From contig JAQOTA010000069.1 in the NCBI GenBank assembly GCA_029532415.1, positions 558,001 through 622,000 on the forward strand: a stretch of DNA of 64,000 nt, in the 5' to 3' direction. Below the pieces are notes generated by a model. It worked only from the letters and a program-made list of their open reading frames with translations, ran no database searches and was not told the DNA's origin. The translations under genes and the position numbers were made by a program. Below, one piece after another: positions 1 to 12,115 of the stretch (its first letter is position 1; the number at the start of each line of letters is the position of its first letter). Source of the stretch: Marasmius tenuissimus (lineage: Eukaryota > Basidiomycota > Agaricomycetes > Agaricales > Marasmiaceae).

Positions 1-130
1 GCGACTTGATCGACGGGCTTCAACAACCCGTATACAGCGACAAGAAAACACAGGATATATGGGGGAAAATATTATGGGTAAGATACACAAAGATACAGAA
101 GTCGCAAAAAAAAAGAAGTCGAACACACTA

Positions 131-2263
131 CTATGCCTCTGACTTCTTTTTCTTTTTCTTCGGCTGTTCCTCGCCGTTGGCTGCAGCCTTAGCAGCCTTT
201 TTCGCCGCCTTTCTTGCCTTTCGTTCCTCTTCCGTCTCCTAGCATGAGGGGTTAGTACGGTGAACGTTGTAGAGGTCAAAAACACGAACCTTGGGTGTAT
301 CCTCCTCAACCTCGCCATTGGCTTCGCTTTCTCTCCTCTTCCGTTTCTTCTCCTTCTTCTCCTTCTTGCTCTCCTCACCGTCAACATCCATCGCGTTTTC
401 GGCAGCCTCCTTCTCAGCCTTCTTCCTCGCCTTCTTCTCCTCCTTGGCCTTCTTCTTCTCATCCTTCACCTCCAGCACCACCTTAATAGCGGTCTCCATC
501 GGGGTCTCTCGCTGCGTTGAGACAAAGTCGTTTTGAGTGTTGTAGGTCTTGGTCTCGCCCGTCATCTCGAACTTCTGCTGTTGCTTCCTATCCGCATTGG
601 CGAACCGTCTGACACCTGCTGCGTCATCCGAGTACTCGAGTGCACGTAGACGTGATTCGAGTTTTGCTCGGTGGGCGATGCCTATTGAGGGTGCTTCCGG
701 CTCTGACTTGTCGTCAGCGTCGGCAAGAGCGTCGACACGTATCGAAAGCGCGGCTTTCGTTGCAACCATACGAGCCATCTAGGACCCGCGGTTCAGTGTC
801 GAGTTCAGAAACACGGTGCGTTGAGAAAGCTCACCTTTCCCTTCAGTTTCGGTGGTGCTTGACCAATGAGCGATGCCTGAATCGTGTTTCGTCAGTGAGC
901 TGTCGGTGTTTGGGGGAAACTCAAGACGTCTTACATGGTAGATCAACCCGTACTTGGGTGTATCGTGCTTCGTCTTCAGTGCTCTGAACAACGCCTTCTC
1001 AGCTCCTAGGATTTGCACGGTACTGGCCGGGTGCTTCGCCAAGCTCATCAAGCTTCCGGCATGGCTGATAAGCCGTGCACCGACGAGCTCGCCAACCAAA
1101 GCGGTCAGGTTTGGTGCGATAGCGTTCATACGATTGCGGAGGTACTCCGATAGCTGCGATCGGTATTCTGATATTGAGATGACCTGATCGCATAGGGACT
1201 GTATGTGGGCCATATCGGAGTCGGAGATTTCGGTACCCATAGATATTTCGGCGGCGGCCTTGAGGACGGCTTCAAGGTCTTCAGGGAGGATGGAAGCGAG
1301 GTCTGTTGATGATGCGTTTGTGCGGAAGCCTGGAAGTGACGTATGAGAATCTGGAAGGGTTCCGGAAAGGAGACAGCGCGACGAACCTATGGCTTTGATG
1401 ACTTTTGCGTAGGCATTATTGTCGACGATGATTTTGGCCATCTCAGGGAAGTGCCAGCCATACCATTCCTGCGGGGTAGGTGAAGTATGAATAGGTGCCC
1501 CTCGACCCCTCGAGAAGCTGGACCTACCTTCACTCTCATGGCATAGATGTTTATTTCCTTGTCCAAATCGTCCAACAGTGCTATCGCTTGTACCACCATG
1601 GTGTCGACCTTGTCGGGCGAGAATTTGATTTTGAATCTGTAGTTCGAGTGAGAAGCCGAAAAGAGATCCGCAGGCGAGCACTGACCTCGATAGCGAGTGA
1701 CCGAGACCCAAGCTCATGGTAGCCAAGTCCTTTGGATCGAGCCCATCCAATAGGGCAGCGAGTTGATGTCGGATACCTCTCCATATTTCCTCGTATTCGC
1801 TGTCGGCTTTGACGCTGATACTAAGCTTCTTGGATATCGACTTCCCTGTGAAATAAAACGGTCAAGGGATCTAATATTACAGCGTAGAGGAGAACGAACC
1901 TAAATGTTTATCCACAACCAATAATGACTCTTTGCCCTTTCCTTTCCCAACAACTTCGTCCGAGAGGAACTGTTTCAGGCCAGGACCCAGCTTGCCCTCT
2001 TGCAATGCTGTCATATCCTCCACTGCAGTAGCAGTAGATGTAAACCGATGAAGTGCCTTCAGCTTCAGACTGAAAAACGCGAATTAGTGAGTTGTATACG
2101 TAGAAAAAAGCAGGCAAAAGTTCGCAAAAATCCCAACGCACAGTTTGTTAGCTTTTTCGGGACTCTCGAACTGATCCCGTAACTGCGATTCTCCCATATC
2201 TGCAGCAGAATCCGACATTTTGAAAAGGCAATAGCCCATAGCGGTCTCGTAGAGAACGAGCAT
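131..2263 (-). CDS. NOP58: NOP58, box C/D snoRNP core protein
   Basis: Nucleolar scaffold protein of box C/D snoRNPs, which guide 2'-O-methylation and processing of pre-rRNA. The start [11 protein letters not shown] is typical of NOP58 and unlike NOP56. Next come the N-terminal NOP5 domain, a coiled-coil region and the Nop domain with the near-invariant [10 protein letters not shown] and [10 protein letters not shown]. The tail is rich in lysine and glutamate and ends KKKKKKSEA before a TAG at 131-133. About eight short introns fit the frame; examples are 2070-2141, which restores ANKLLKLKAL, and 239-289, which holds a perfect TACTAAC branch point. An in-frame ATG at 2338 lies 25 codons upstream, but the family starts at MLVLYET, so 2263 was chosen. 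The gene appears intact. Identity rests on family motifs; exon limits are inferred. Confidence 0.95.
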
Positions 2264-2926
2264 GTTGAGGGCGTGTTTTTGGGGGAGCGGAAAGGAAGGT
2301 CGATATAGGTAGAGCTTTGAGAAAAAGCCCGCGGACAAGAAAAGAGAGGGGAGGAGGGGAAGAGGACGGTGGGAGGGGAAAGTTATGTGCCGTCGACGCC
2401 GCGACGCAAAAAAATATTTTGGTGGTGTCCCACGATGACCAGTGATGGGAAAGTCCTTCTATATATGTATCGTATGTTCATGATCAACTTTCCATGAAGT
2501 TTGAACGTCACTTCCAGCAGCTCTTGCCTCAACTCTTCACTTCGCTCAGCCTCTCCCAGAGTCCATGAAACATTCGATCTGCTGGCTGACTGGACCTCGT
2601 ACAAGCAGTTCAGGGAATAATGCCTATGTCATGGGTACTTCCGACCTCTACCTTCGTTTACCCTGCATAAATATGTATCCTTCATTGGAATTTCAACGAG
2701 GCTACACATATGACTGGCAGCAGAATAGCACTACAGTTCAGTAACTGTCAGCGCAGACCCTATCTCTCTGACTCACGTACCCACGACCTTCGACTCTCTG
2801 GCAGCACTGGCGCATGGTTTATCACAGATCAATACATCTTCGAGCACGTTGCGTCGCACGATGGAACTATAAAGTAGGGCGCCAAAGCCGGAAACACTCG
2901 TCAGAGCCCTCACTGGCACTATCACC
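2264..2926. promoter_or_regulatory. Intergenic region between divergent NOP58 and DUF4246 genes
   Basis: No gene was seen. The region separates two divergently transcribed genes. A CTATAAAG box at 2867-2874 sits about 55 bp before the plus-strand ATG at 2927. Confidence 0.5.
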
Positions 2927-4835
2927 ATGTCTTCCTCCGCTCACATTCCTGTAACAGAGCTTCCTGGCTTCGGTCTCCCTGTAAACACGATGCCCCAGGA
3001 TACCTACCAAAGCTTCTCTCCCAAATCCAAAGACCCGAAACATGGTCGACTTTGTTTTCCGAACCCAGTCACAACCTCGGCCGCACCCAATATCACCATC
3101 CGGGAGAAGAATATGTTGGCGGTGATGAACGAAATCACGGATAAACCCGAGTGGGAGGTGAAAGTCTTCGACGACGCAATCGTTGGCAAGTGGAAGGAAG
3201 AGGCTCTTTCCAGAGAGGGTGTAGACTTCTCGGAGAAGATGTTTGATTACGTGGGTTACTTCGAGGCTGTTTGTGTTCGGGCTTCCTGACCTGCTAACGC
3301 CATTGACAGTGCATGCAAGAGCTACGCGACAAAACGACACGCTTCTCGAAGACGGGACGAGTTCTCGTTCTGGATTCTGAGGCGTGTGTTGTCAAGTCTG
3401 ATTGGGCCATTCCTACGTCTTTGGCGGACGAGCTCAAGACGGCAGTCAAGTCGCTCGAAGATGTACCTTCACACGTGAAAGACTGGCATCCGGGGTCCGA
3501 CGAGAAGGTGCTGGATCTCGTCCACCCCTCACTCTACCCCCTCATATACGGGAAGACTCGCGTTCTTTCCTCGGGCTCTATCCCCCTCGAGACCTGCCTT
3601 CAAGCTTGCGGAGACGACCGCGGCGTTGTTCCACCAAAACCAGACCGACAATATCTAACCCTCGGGTTGCACAGCGACGAGATGTTCAACGGTGTCTCTC
3701 GAGGTCCGCTCGGGAGGCCCAATATCTCAATTCTCCATCTTACCGGTGCCGACCGAGAGCCAACGTTAGATTACTGGTCTGACAGCTACCAGTGGCTTCC
3801 TTGTGAAGTCGCCTTTGGAGACGATGACCAAGTGAGGGTCGCGAGCTACATCAATAATCTCCACCCAGAACACCACCGAAATCTCTATTCTGTTCTGGAG
3901 AAGTATATCGCTAGGACGATACCCCTCTGGAACGACTGTTTGTCGTATTTCAACGATACGGGGGTCCTTTATCCACGAGATAGTCGTTTACGGATTACTG
4001 TGAAATCCCTTGACTGGGAGTATCCGCTTGGGATGAATCGACCTCGAGACGATGACGACGAAGATTCTGAGGATGAGGACTTTGACGAGGACGCGAGGTA
4101 TGAGAAGGACCAGAGATGGCTGGAGGCGAGTCGTTTCTTGATCAAGCCGGAGCCCAAGGACTTTACACCCATCGATCCTGTGGTCACTCGTGTCGACTTG
4201 CGCAGGGATTGGGCGAAGGAAGGTATCCAAGTCATCACCAAACTCGCGAATATCGAGCTCAGCCCGGAGAAACCCGAATATGAGGGAGGGACATGGCACG
4301 TTGAGGGTCAACTCAATGAACATATCTGCGCGAGCGCGATATACTATTATGAACAGGAGAACATGACTGAGAGTCGTTTGGTTTTTCGACAGCTAACGCA
4401 GCGCGAAGATCTGGAATCGGTGTCGTACCCACAGAACGATCATGACGGGTTCAAAGAGTTGTTTGGAGTTGTGGAGCATGGTCCGTGTGTGCAGACATTG
4501 GGGTCTGTTCTCACGAGGGAGGGACGGATAGTCGCTTTCCCGAATGTTCTGCAACATCGAGTTCAGCCTTTTAGGCTTGCCGACCCCACGAAGAGGGGTA
4601 CAGGAAGATTTTGGCTTTGTTCCTTATCGATCCGTACATTCGGACGTTATCGACTGCGAACGTCCCGCCTCAACAGAGGGATTGGTGGCCTGCAGACAAG
4701 GTCGCGGATGATTGGCCGATGTCACTGGAGGAAGCGAAGCGAGTGAGGGAGGATTTGATGGATCAACGGAGGGCGTTTGTTGACAAGGTCAATACCGACT
4801 ACGAAAAGGAAGGTTTCTCATTTTGCGAGCACTGA
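2927..4835 (+). CDS. DUF4246-family protein, with a 1-nt frameshift near the 3' end
   Basis: Matches the fungal DUF4246 family, whose function is unknown. Visible landmarks are LVHPSLYPLIYGKTRVL, an acidic insert rich in Asp and Glu around 4047-4095, and the C-terminal GRIVAFPNVLQHRVQPF. One intron at 3251-3309 joins FDY to CMQELR in frame. At the GGGG run at 4595-4598 the frame breaks: upstream reads ADPTKRG, and the conserved continuation RKILALFLIDPYIRTL is in the -1 frame, running to a TGA ending at 4835. A fifth G would restore the family sequence. Without it the protein ends at 4746 with an unrelated tail. The cause could be an assembly error or a real disabling allele. All other parts look intact. 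Confidence 0.85.
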
Positions 4836-5420
4836 ACTTGGTATGGGTTTACCAGTACTCTTGCGTCTATCTTGGGATCTCTTGTTGCGGGCTCACTGTT
4901 CATTGTATTATACACTTTCGTTCGAGGCATCGCACGTCCGCCAAGCAACGTTTTTATTTGAGGAACTCCCTTGACTCTTGTGCAGCTTTCTCGATAGACA
5001 AGCGCTCTTCAGGTCCGAGCTCCGTGGATATTCTTACTAAGTATACGCCACGCCGGATGCCAGACAAGTCCGCTCCCGGTCCTCAATCAGAGGGGGAGAT
5101 GAGAGAAACTATAGAATGAGTGACCCGGCGCTCCATATGTCCGCGAGGAGGCCCGCTTTTCCTTTCCTCGCTTCACTGCTTCGAGGCCTCTGGTGGCCGT
5201 ACCCTCAAGCCGATAGGCCAGAGTGTTGCAGCGCTAATCCTGTGTCCCATACGTGACGCAAATGTGCAGGTAGCGCACTCGTGTCCTCGCAGTATACAAC
5301 ACATGTACAAGATAAAATTACAGGTATGCAAAGCGCTACTTAAGTAGTATGACCGTGTCCATTTTTTGAGATCCAAGCAACCAAAGCAAAGCGAGAGCCA
5401 AAGCAAACAACTAATAGCCG
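4836..5420. other. Intergenic region between convergent genes
   Basis: Shared 3' region of the DUF4246 and F-box genes. No conserved coding signal, RNA gene or repeat was seen on either strand. Confidence 0.5.
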
Positions 5421-7011
5421 TTAGGTAAAATCAACGAGACTAGGCGCAGAGTCTTCTTCGACCTTCCAGAGCCAGAAGGGGCCTACAATAGGAAGCTGAG
5501 TGTGAGGTTGAAACCGAGAAAGTAGTAGACACGCACCGACCGGATCACCTGAAGACAAACGGGATTGAGCAAACAGGGTATAGATGATGCATGATGTACA
5601 AGGACTTACCCTGATCATGTAGCGACGTAGTCCAGTTTCCTACTACACCTGATGCGCTACCAATATTCCCGATTTGGACGCCTTGAGAACTAAGGGGGGG
5701 AAAAGGGGTGTGTGGAGTGAGTCAACCACGGTAAGTGAAGGAACGAACGGGCACACGTACCACCACTGTGTAACACCATCATACATCGTCGCCTGTATGA
5801 TGTCGACCTTGTTTTTCAGTCCATTCCACCGAAGGCGAAGAAAGCGTGCACACAGTACTCACGAAATGCCATCTCACGCAGCCGTCTTTTCCAACGCTGA
5901 CACTCCCTTCGATTGTCGCCTCGTTCCCAGAGCTACCGCGTGATGTACCAATGAAGTAGAGTGTGGGTCGGGTTGACTTGGAACTGCTACTGCTGGACTC
6001 TGAATCGGGTGCGAGCAATTTGGGGAGTTTGAGTTGGTCGCGGGTTATGAGGTGAAGTTTGACTTCGATTAGGCGGGTTGCCTCGCGGAACCGCTTGTCT
6101 TGGAAAAATTTTGGGGAACGAGGGCCACCAGCAATGCCGGAATAGTTGAAAGCTAAATAAAAGCAACGTAAATGCCAATGAAGGTTGTGATTGCGGAGAC
6201 AGGGAAACGTGCCATAGAGATCCCGGTAGTCCATGAAACACACATATCTTCTCCATAGTCCCTCTACCCCAGCCCAATCTTCTACCTTCGGATTCCTCAA
6301 TCCGGGCGCACTATACGCTCTCGTAGCCTCCAAACCGAGTGGTGGCCTCCTACCCCACAAAGTGGGTACATCCCGTAGATTCATCAGCACGACGCGGATC
6401 AGATGGTTGATGTGTACCCAATTCGCGGTAGAGTCACCCGTAAATGGTGCCCATCCGTTCTCGCTGTGATAGTTTTGCAAATCGTACACATAGGATCGAC
6501 TGTTGGTTCTCCGATCTCGTAGCACCAGCTCCCGCTCTTCGTTGAATTCACCGGTCTCTTCATGACTGAGATTTACGAGAGCGTGGAGGCGAGTCAAGGG
6601 TGAATCGAAGGTATCGAGGAATCCAGATCTGAGGAGGACGTTGTCGAGCCATGATATGTTTTTTGAGTCTTCATCGGCTACTGTTACTGGGAGAGCCTCG
6701 TTTACGACGTCAATGAATATCTTCAATGCCTGCTCCGCATCTTCTGAGTCTGTTGAGGAGGAAACGATAAATCGTGCTGTAGTGCGTCGCTGCAGTTCTT
6801 TCTTCCAGTTAAAGTCGCCGAGTCTGGGCTCTGCAGCGCGTCTAGGGTCATCGAAGGTGTTCAGAAAGACAGAACGCCAAATGTATTGGTCTTCTGTTGC
6901 GTAGACAAGATCACGTGTTTGAGTGGAAACTTGAGAGAAGGAGGCAAGATCTTTGGCGTAGCAGAATGTGAGGATTCGTGAGGATAGTTCGGGTGGGAGG
7001 TCGGACAACAT
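5421..7011 (-). CDS. F-box domain protein
   Basis: An F-box lies at the N-terminus (MLSDLPPELSSRILTFCYAKDL, then QVSTQTRDLVYATEDQYIWR), as in Skp1-binding substrate adaptors of SCF ubiquitin ligases. The rest resembles large basidiomycete F-box proteins with a C-terminal beta-rich domain; its target is unknown. The start was set at MLSDLPPEL because the F-box follows directly; an in-frame ATG at 7098 is possible. The main exon runs to about 5860. Introns then bring in short exons giving VDIIQATMYDGVTQWC, SQGVQIGNIGSASGVVG and DPVGACLLL, ending at TAA 5421-5423. The GVQIG...S..GVVG pattern fits the family C-terminus and supports this splicing. Confidence 0.82.
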
Positions 7012-7820
7012 GGTGAGTCCAGGGTGAGTGTCACTCCAATGCTTCGGGCCCGCTTTATATTTTGCCGACCCACATCTTCTTCCGCTTCCACGGACCACCA
7101 GGTCGTCTGATTATCTACTATTCGTCAATCGGCCTTCGAGGAGCCTTATAGCCTATAGGACACTTGCATCAGATCTCCTGATCTTGGGCTAAACGGCGGT
7201 TGTGTCTATTTTTGTTATCCAAATGAGACGATTACAATCAGGGCCCTCAACGAACTTGTTTAGTGCTCTGGATCTCGACTCTCGACCGAAATGTACAAGC
7301 CCACAACTCCTAAGTACTACATGTTATCTGGTGAGTCGACTTCCCACCGTGTTATAAACAAAGAGCCCTGACGGTCAACATGGCATTGGAACCACCCTCA
7401 ACATATAAAAGGGCACTCTATCAAACCCACTGATATGCCTCGAATGCCGGATCGCGTACTACAACAACCAGGCTGAGAGGTCACTTCCTCCGTCAAAGCT
7501 CTAACGAGAGGTTCTGCATTTCAATGAGGTCTGATGCTACCGTAACTAGGATAAGGCTTTGGGATCCAGGTGGAGGTTCATTCACAACATTGTGAGCCCA
7601 GCCTCAATGCTGTTAGAGAAACAGCTTTGGGTTTAGTGCGGACGAAAGTATACATGTTTTCAACACGTGTGAGGCATTCAACTGGGATATAATGTTGGAC
7701 GACTGTCGTAAATCTTCCCCGAACTAACTCACACCCTCTCGCTCTATCTAGAGACTGTTTTCCTGCTCGTTCGTCTCACCCCTCCCCCAATCGATCAATC
7801 CGTTCTCGCCGCTCCTGCAA
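7012..7820. other. Intergenic region between divergent genes
   Basis: Five-prime regions of the F-box gene (minus) and the gene starting at 7821 (plus). The 60 bp before 7821 are C/T-rich, as is common near fungal transcription starts. No coding signal was recognised. Confidence 0.45.
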
Positions 7821-10553
7821 ATGACCAGCTTACCCTTTGCCAACGCGCAAAACCCTTCAATCGGGGACAACAGCAACTTCAGTGTCGTCGGACGCGATCA
7901 ATACAACAATTACAATCAGTTGACACTTGCAAACGAGCCACAGAGGAGAAGAATCGTTGTTGGGAACGCAGAGGAAGAGGCGCTGTATGCTGAGGTCCGT
8001 GTGCAACAAATGAATATCGCACTGAGCAAATTTCAAAGCTGATACACTCTCTACATAGTATCGTGACCTTAGACTTGGGGATGTTCTAATCATCGCTGAT
8101 CTGGGTTACATCCTTGAGTGGGAATGGGATGAAAGCTATGGAGAGTGGGTGATGGTGTGTGAGCGCAACTTTTCTGTTGCTCGAGTGAGAAGCGGGATCT
8201 ATTCGGTCGTATCGTACGATGGGCCCGGAAGGGTGGGGGTGCGTGGCTGTGGTTTGCATTGTGCCTGTATATTGATCAATGATCTCATTTGCACGTAGGG
8301 TTGGCGCGAAGATTTTGAACGCTTCTCCGGGATCTCCCTCCATGCCCAGAGCTCAGCCCCTCAGACGTACTTCAGGATCTGTGATGCAACGCCGAACAAT
8401 GTCCAGGTGTACGGGATGAATCGATCCAACAACCCCCTGCTGGCACTACATAACCGTACGCACGACAGTCAAATTGCATCCGGACGTATCGCTTATAGGT
8501 GATATTAGATCTTTCGCCACTAGCGCACTTCTTGGATCGCGCGGTACGGGGCTTGAAGTTGGTAACACAGAACTCAGGGTTCCCGGCACGTAAAGTGAGA
8601 GGCAAAAACATCACCTCCTCTGTACATCCTATTGAGCTACGAATTCTAGAAAAAGTACACAGTGGTGTCTTATGGCGGTTCGAGGAAACAAGACGTAGGT
8701 CGCAGGCGACGTGTGCCTGGTACAACCAATACAATCGCTCACGACTCACCAACAGCAATGGAAGAGGGACTTTCGCCGTCTTTGCAGAGAACAGTGAGTG
8801 TACATTTCGACGTTTACCCAGCTGCAGGATCTCTGACTCGGAGAACCCGCAGAATCTCCAGAAATATCCGCAGGACCGGCATAAGCTCCACATCCAATAT
8901 TCCTTCGGTGCTTGTTCTCGATGGTATGTTCGCCTACCTTCGGTACATTGAGTTATTCTAACGGATGGATCCAGTTGCTGTGCCATTTCTCCACTTCCAG
9001 GATCATGTATGTACGCTGGGGCGGATCTTCTTCGCAGCAGCGCTACAAATTGTAAGGACGATGCACCAAATTCCATTTCGTATCCTTCTCACATTTCATT
9101 TACAGGACCAGGACGAGCTTGAGCGTACTCTGTGGGTGGATTCGCGGAAAGGACTAATCCTGTACAATCAGGCCTCCTTGCTTTCTCCGAATCTCAGGCT
9201 CCCATCACCGGCTGACCTCATCGACGACGACATTCAGCTGCGTTACCTGTTAGCCTCGAGCCCAAACCATATTGTCAAGTCTCAACTCTGGACTGTAATC
9301 GCCGAGCATCACAAGTTTTGGGCCGTCGTTGAACGCTCAGATATGGTTGTACATCAACCAACCATCATATCAAATGTGACCAATGCGACAATCAGTGCTG
9401 GGACTGGGGCATGGAGGAAAGATATGGGATACTGCGAATGCTTTCGGAATGGAGTGGTGTTGCCGGATGGCACAACGAGGTGAATTCTGCGTACAGTGTT
9501 GAAAGGGCCACTTGATTCACTATATCAAAGATTGGCGCTCGCAGACCTCCAGGGAACCCATCACTTCACCGTCTCATATACGTCGGATTACTCGGCCGCT
9601 CATGCTGCACTGATATCAGTGGTGGCGGGTTACATGGCCCGGATGCGACTCCGGCGCGTGTGAGGCGCGACCTAAACATATTTAGTGGGTCGCTACTCGT
9701 TTACTTTTGTTCGTTCTGATGTCATTTTTTGATATTCATTTGTATAGGCCTGATCACCCCGTATCAACTGACGGGGAGATTGTCACTATCTAGGCAGAAG
9801 ACGCGAAGACGCGAAACCTACCCAAACATTTACCTCTTCATTCGTCCCCGCTCGACGTCTATATTTTGGTCCTTCGATCGCGATGGTCAGGTTCCCATTA
9901 CGAATCATCTCCGAAAGTCCCTTGGTCTTCCTCGCAAGCTTTCCTTGGAGTGCCGGGAAGATCGCTTGCAAGAAGAAGCATATCGACTGCTGCAAGAACT
10001 TCAGACTGCACGAGAGTTTGCCTCAGCTCCAGGTGGTACTTCGCAATGGAACTTTTCCGTGGACGGACTGGAAGCTTCAAATGTGTCCGACGAGTCCCCC
10101 AGCACTGGAGGTACCTGCTCACACTTCCTATTCTATCCATTACTAACCTCCGTTGCCCCATCGAAGATGATCATGAAGAGGACCTGTCGCTAGGATTTTT
10201 ATTCGGTGACAATGAAATTGAGGGTGCTGAATATGAATGCTCGACCTCCAATCGCGACCTTTTCACTCAAAAATCAGGTTCTCAAGATGTCGATATCGCC
10301 CAAAACACTATCGGCATTCGAAAATGTAAGCAGTCCTTCGTTCCTTGTTCCTTTTGAAAACGCTTACTGGGACCGAACCCCGTGTTCAGTGTGGTGGGCC
10401 CTCGTCTCAGCGTTTGCGACAGCTCTGATCGTGCTCCTATCGATGAGAATGTACACCTGGGAAGATAACGGTCAAAGGGGTCGTAAGCTCGAGTTTGGCT
10501 TGTTTTTCGTCGCACGCCGATGGCAGGGAATCGCGGCGTGGTGTAGGCACTAA
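7821..10553 (+). CDS. Agaricomycete-specific protein, unknown function, possible C-terminal membrane segment
   Basis: Belongs to a lineage-expanded agaricomycete family I recognise by pattern, without a known function. It opens with an Asn/Gln-rich leader (NPSIGDNSNFSVVGRDQ, then YNNYNQLT). Next come YRDLRLGDVLIIADLGYI, GWREDFERFSGIS, VYGMNRSNNPLLALHN, DLSPLAHFLDRAV, LWVDSRKGLILYNQ with DLIDDDIQLRYLLAS, and finally YPNIYLFIRPRSTSIFWSFD. These blocks lie in different frames joined by short introns, and the path between about 9480 and 9750 is not resolved. The last two exons join across 10326-10388 and give WWALVSAFATALIVLLSM, a good transmembrane candidate, before TAA at 10551-10553. The gene could be partly decayed. 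The leader resembles that of the NLR at 19.6 kb. Confidence 0.65.
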
Positions 10554-10952
10554 TCCCACATATGCGTCAAAGTCATTTAATATATATAACAGCGCGCCTT
10601 GCTACTCATATGTACGTCCTGTGTTCCGCCACACCGACTGATGGTCGATTGAAGGCCGAATTTGTTCTCCTGCGCGACGCGCGTCGATGAGCGTGACGCA
10701 TGCCATGTGATATGCACACGATAGAGCATGACCAGGTCACATGGTAGTCTTGTCACACACTAGTCGTGTTCAGCGGCCAGCCTGAGCCTTTCTCCGCATC
10801 ACTGGCTCAATGGGCACAACGGATACCCGTGACGGCACACGCAGTTCACTCTACACCTTCTACACAAGATATCAACAGCCGAAACTCCCTCAAATCTGAC
10901 CCAAACGGACAGATGCTGAGCCCGAGCATTACTCGATCAAGCAACCCAGAAC
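10554..10952. other. Intergenic stretch before the kinase-like pseudogene
   Basis: No conserved gene seen. An open stretch on the plus strand at 10766-10950 may be the decayed 5' part of the following pseudogene but has no recognisable motif. Confidence 0.35.
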
Positions 10953-12115
10953 TTGGTGCAGCTTGCCGTTGGGAAAGGCGGCGGCGGTACCCTCTTTGAA
11001 GGCCACAAACACTGGGCGGTTTTTATACCGCGTCAGTTATGCCTTTCATTGTCAAATGGTCTACTCAAAAGCATCATAGCTTCGTCGACCCGGCTTTACT
11101 TCATTCGAAACAGTACACGAAGCCCTGGAACAACAGACTGTGACATGAGGCTGCACACAAAGTTGTCAGTGGAGGCTCAGGCAGCACTCGTCGGTGTTGA
11201 TGTGGGAGCAGAGTTAGGCTTGAGGAATATGGGTATGGATCCCTCCGTTGAGGCGTCGTTGTCGTTTGGGAGGTTTTGCTTTCAGCAGGAGGTAAGCACC
11301 ACGAAAAGGCTCGCTTTTTGATCTGATTCGTAACCTTTTTCCACTGCCCAGCGAGATCCCATTATGGATCACTCCGACTGTCCGATGTTCATGGTTGGGA
11401 TCCCAGGTCCATGGTTAGTGATCATGGTGGCGTTCTGACGACCCAACTCATCATGCAACGGTGGTCTGACTTCATGTGGCTGAGCTTGAGATGAGTCACG
11501 AGGCCTAAGTTAGAAGAGCTATTCGCGTCCTTTTTGCCCTTCGGAGGGCCGTGGAGACTAAAGGAGTCTTGGGGCGCTTTCGTGAGACCGAGAGTTGCTG
11601 AAGGATGTGAACACACCGATAGGTTCACTGATAAGCCAAGAAGCTTTCTGCTAATGTTGCCAAAGATTCCGAGGGCTTTAGCAATCACAGGGTCATCAAG
11701 TTTGTCCAACGCTTCAACAGGAACGCGCATCGCCTCTTGGGTCTGAGAGGATTCACACCCGATTTCCTTGGTTATTACCCGCTGAGGAAAGAGGATCCTG
11801 GATACGAGTATTGGGCGCCGGTAGCCGTGGAGCACGTCGAGAGCGAACCACCCTTTGAGCTGCATCGGTACGAAGGGCTTCCGACGCAAGTCAAGCAAAA
11901 TGTTCGAGAGGTTCTCCAAGTTTTCAATGATGCTGGGTATATCTTCACAGATTTTCGAAGACCGAGTGTGATTGAGAGCGAGCGATTGAAGGGCTCAGTT
12001 GGTTGACTCTAATTGTGTGGTGGGATTGGTGAGAAGGTGAGGTACCCGTTTCATCGTTCGGAGGAGGATTTGAGGAGGAAGCCGGGGGCGAAGGATAATG
12101 AGGTTGTCACTTGGA
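10953..12115 (+). pseudogene. Decayed fungal kinase-like (atypical protein kinase fold) gene
   Basis: Pieces of one protein type appear in order but in shifting frames. They are LVQLAVGKGGGGTLFEGH, ALVGVDVGAELGLR, a splice-like junction to RDPIMDHSDCPMFMVGIPGP, GVLTTQLIMQRWSD, AIRVLFALRRAVE, then VIKFVQRFNRNAHRLLGLRG, FTPDFLGYYPL and NVREVLQVFNDAGYIFTDFR. After FTDFRRPSVI the frame breaks twice within about 60 bp (AQLVDSN, then CGGIGEKVRYPF). The layout matches basidiomycete kinase-like proteins in which VVKFV is the Lys strand, HGDxRxxN the catalytic loop and DFDW the metal-binding motif. Here the catalytic loop reads YIFTDFRRPS and DFDW reads VDSN, so catalytic residues are degraded as well as the frame. 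A non-functional relic is the most likely reading. Confidence 0.65.

Noticed and set aside
260..536. Leu/Ser-rich plus-strand frames opposite the NOP58 tail
   Set aside because: Antisense of the Lys/Glu-rich C-terminus.
4590..4605. Programmed -1 frameshift in the DUF4246 gene
   Set aside because: There is no slippery heptamer or downstream structure evident. A missing G in a homopolymer is simpler.
8372..9076. A 234-codon minus-strand open frame
   Set aside because: It lies opposite conserved plus-strand blocks (VYGMNRSNN, DLSPLAHFLDRAV) and has no family pattern.
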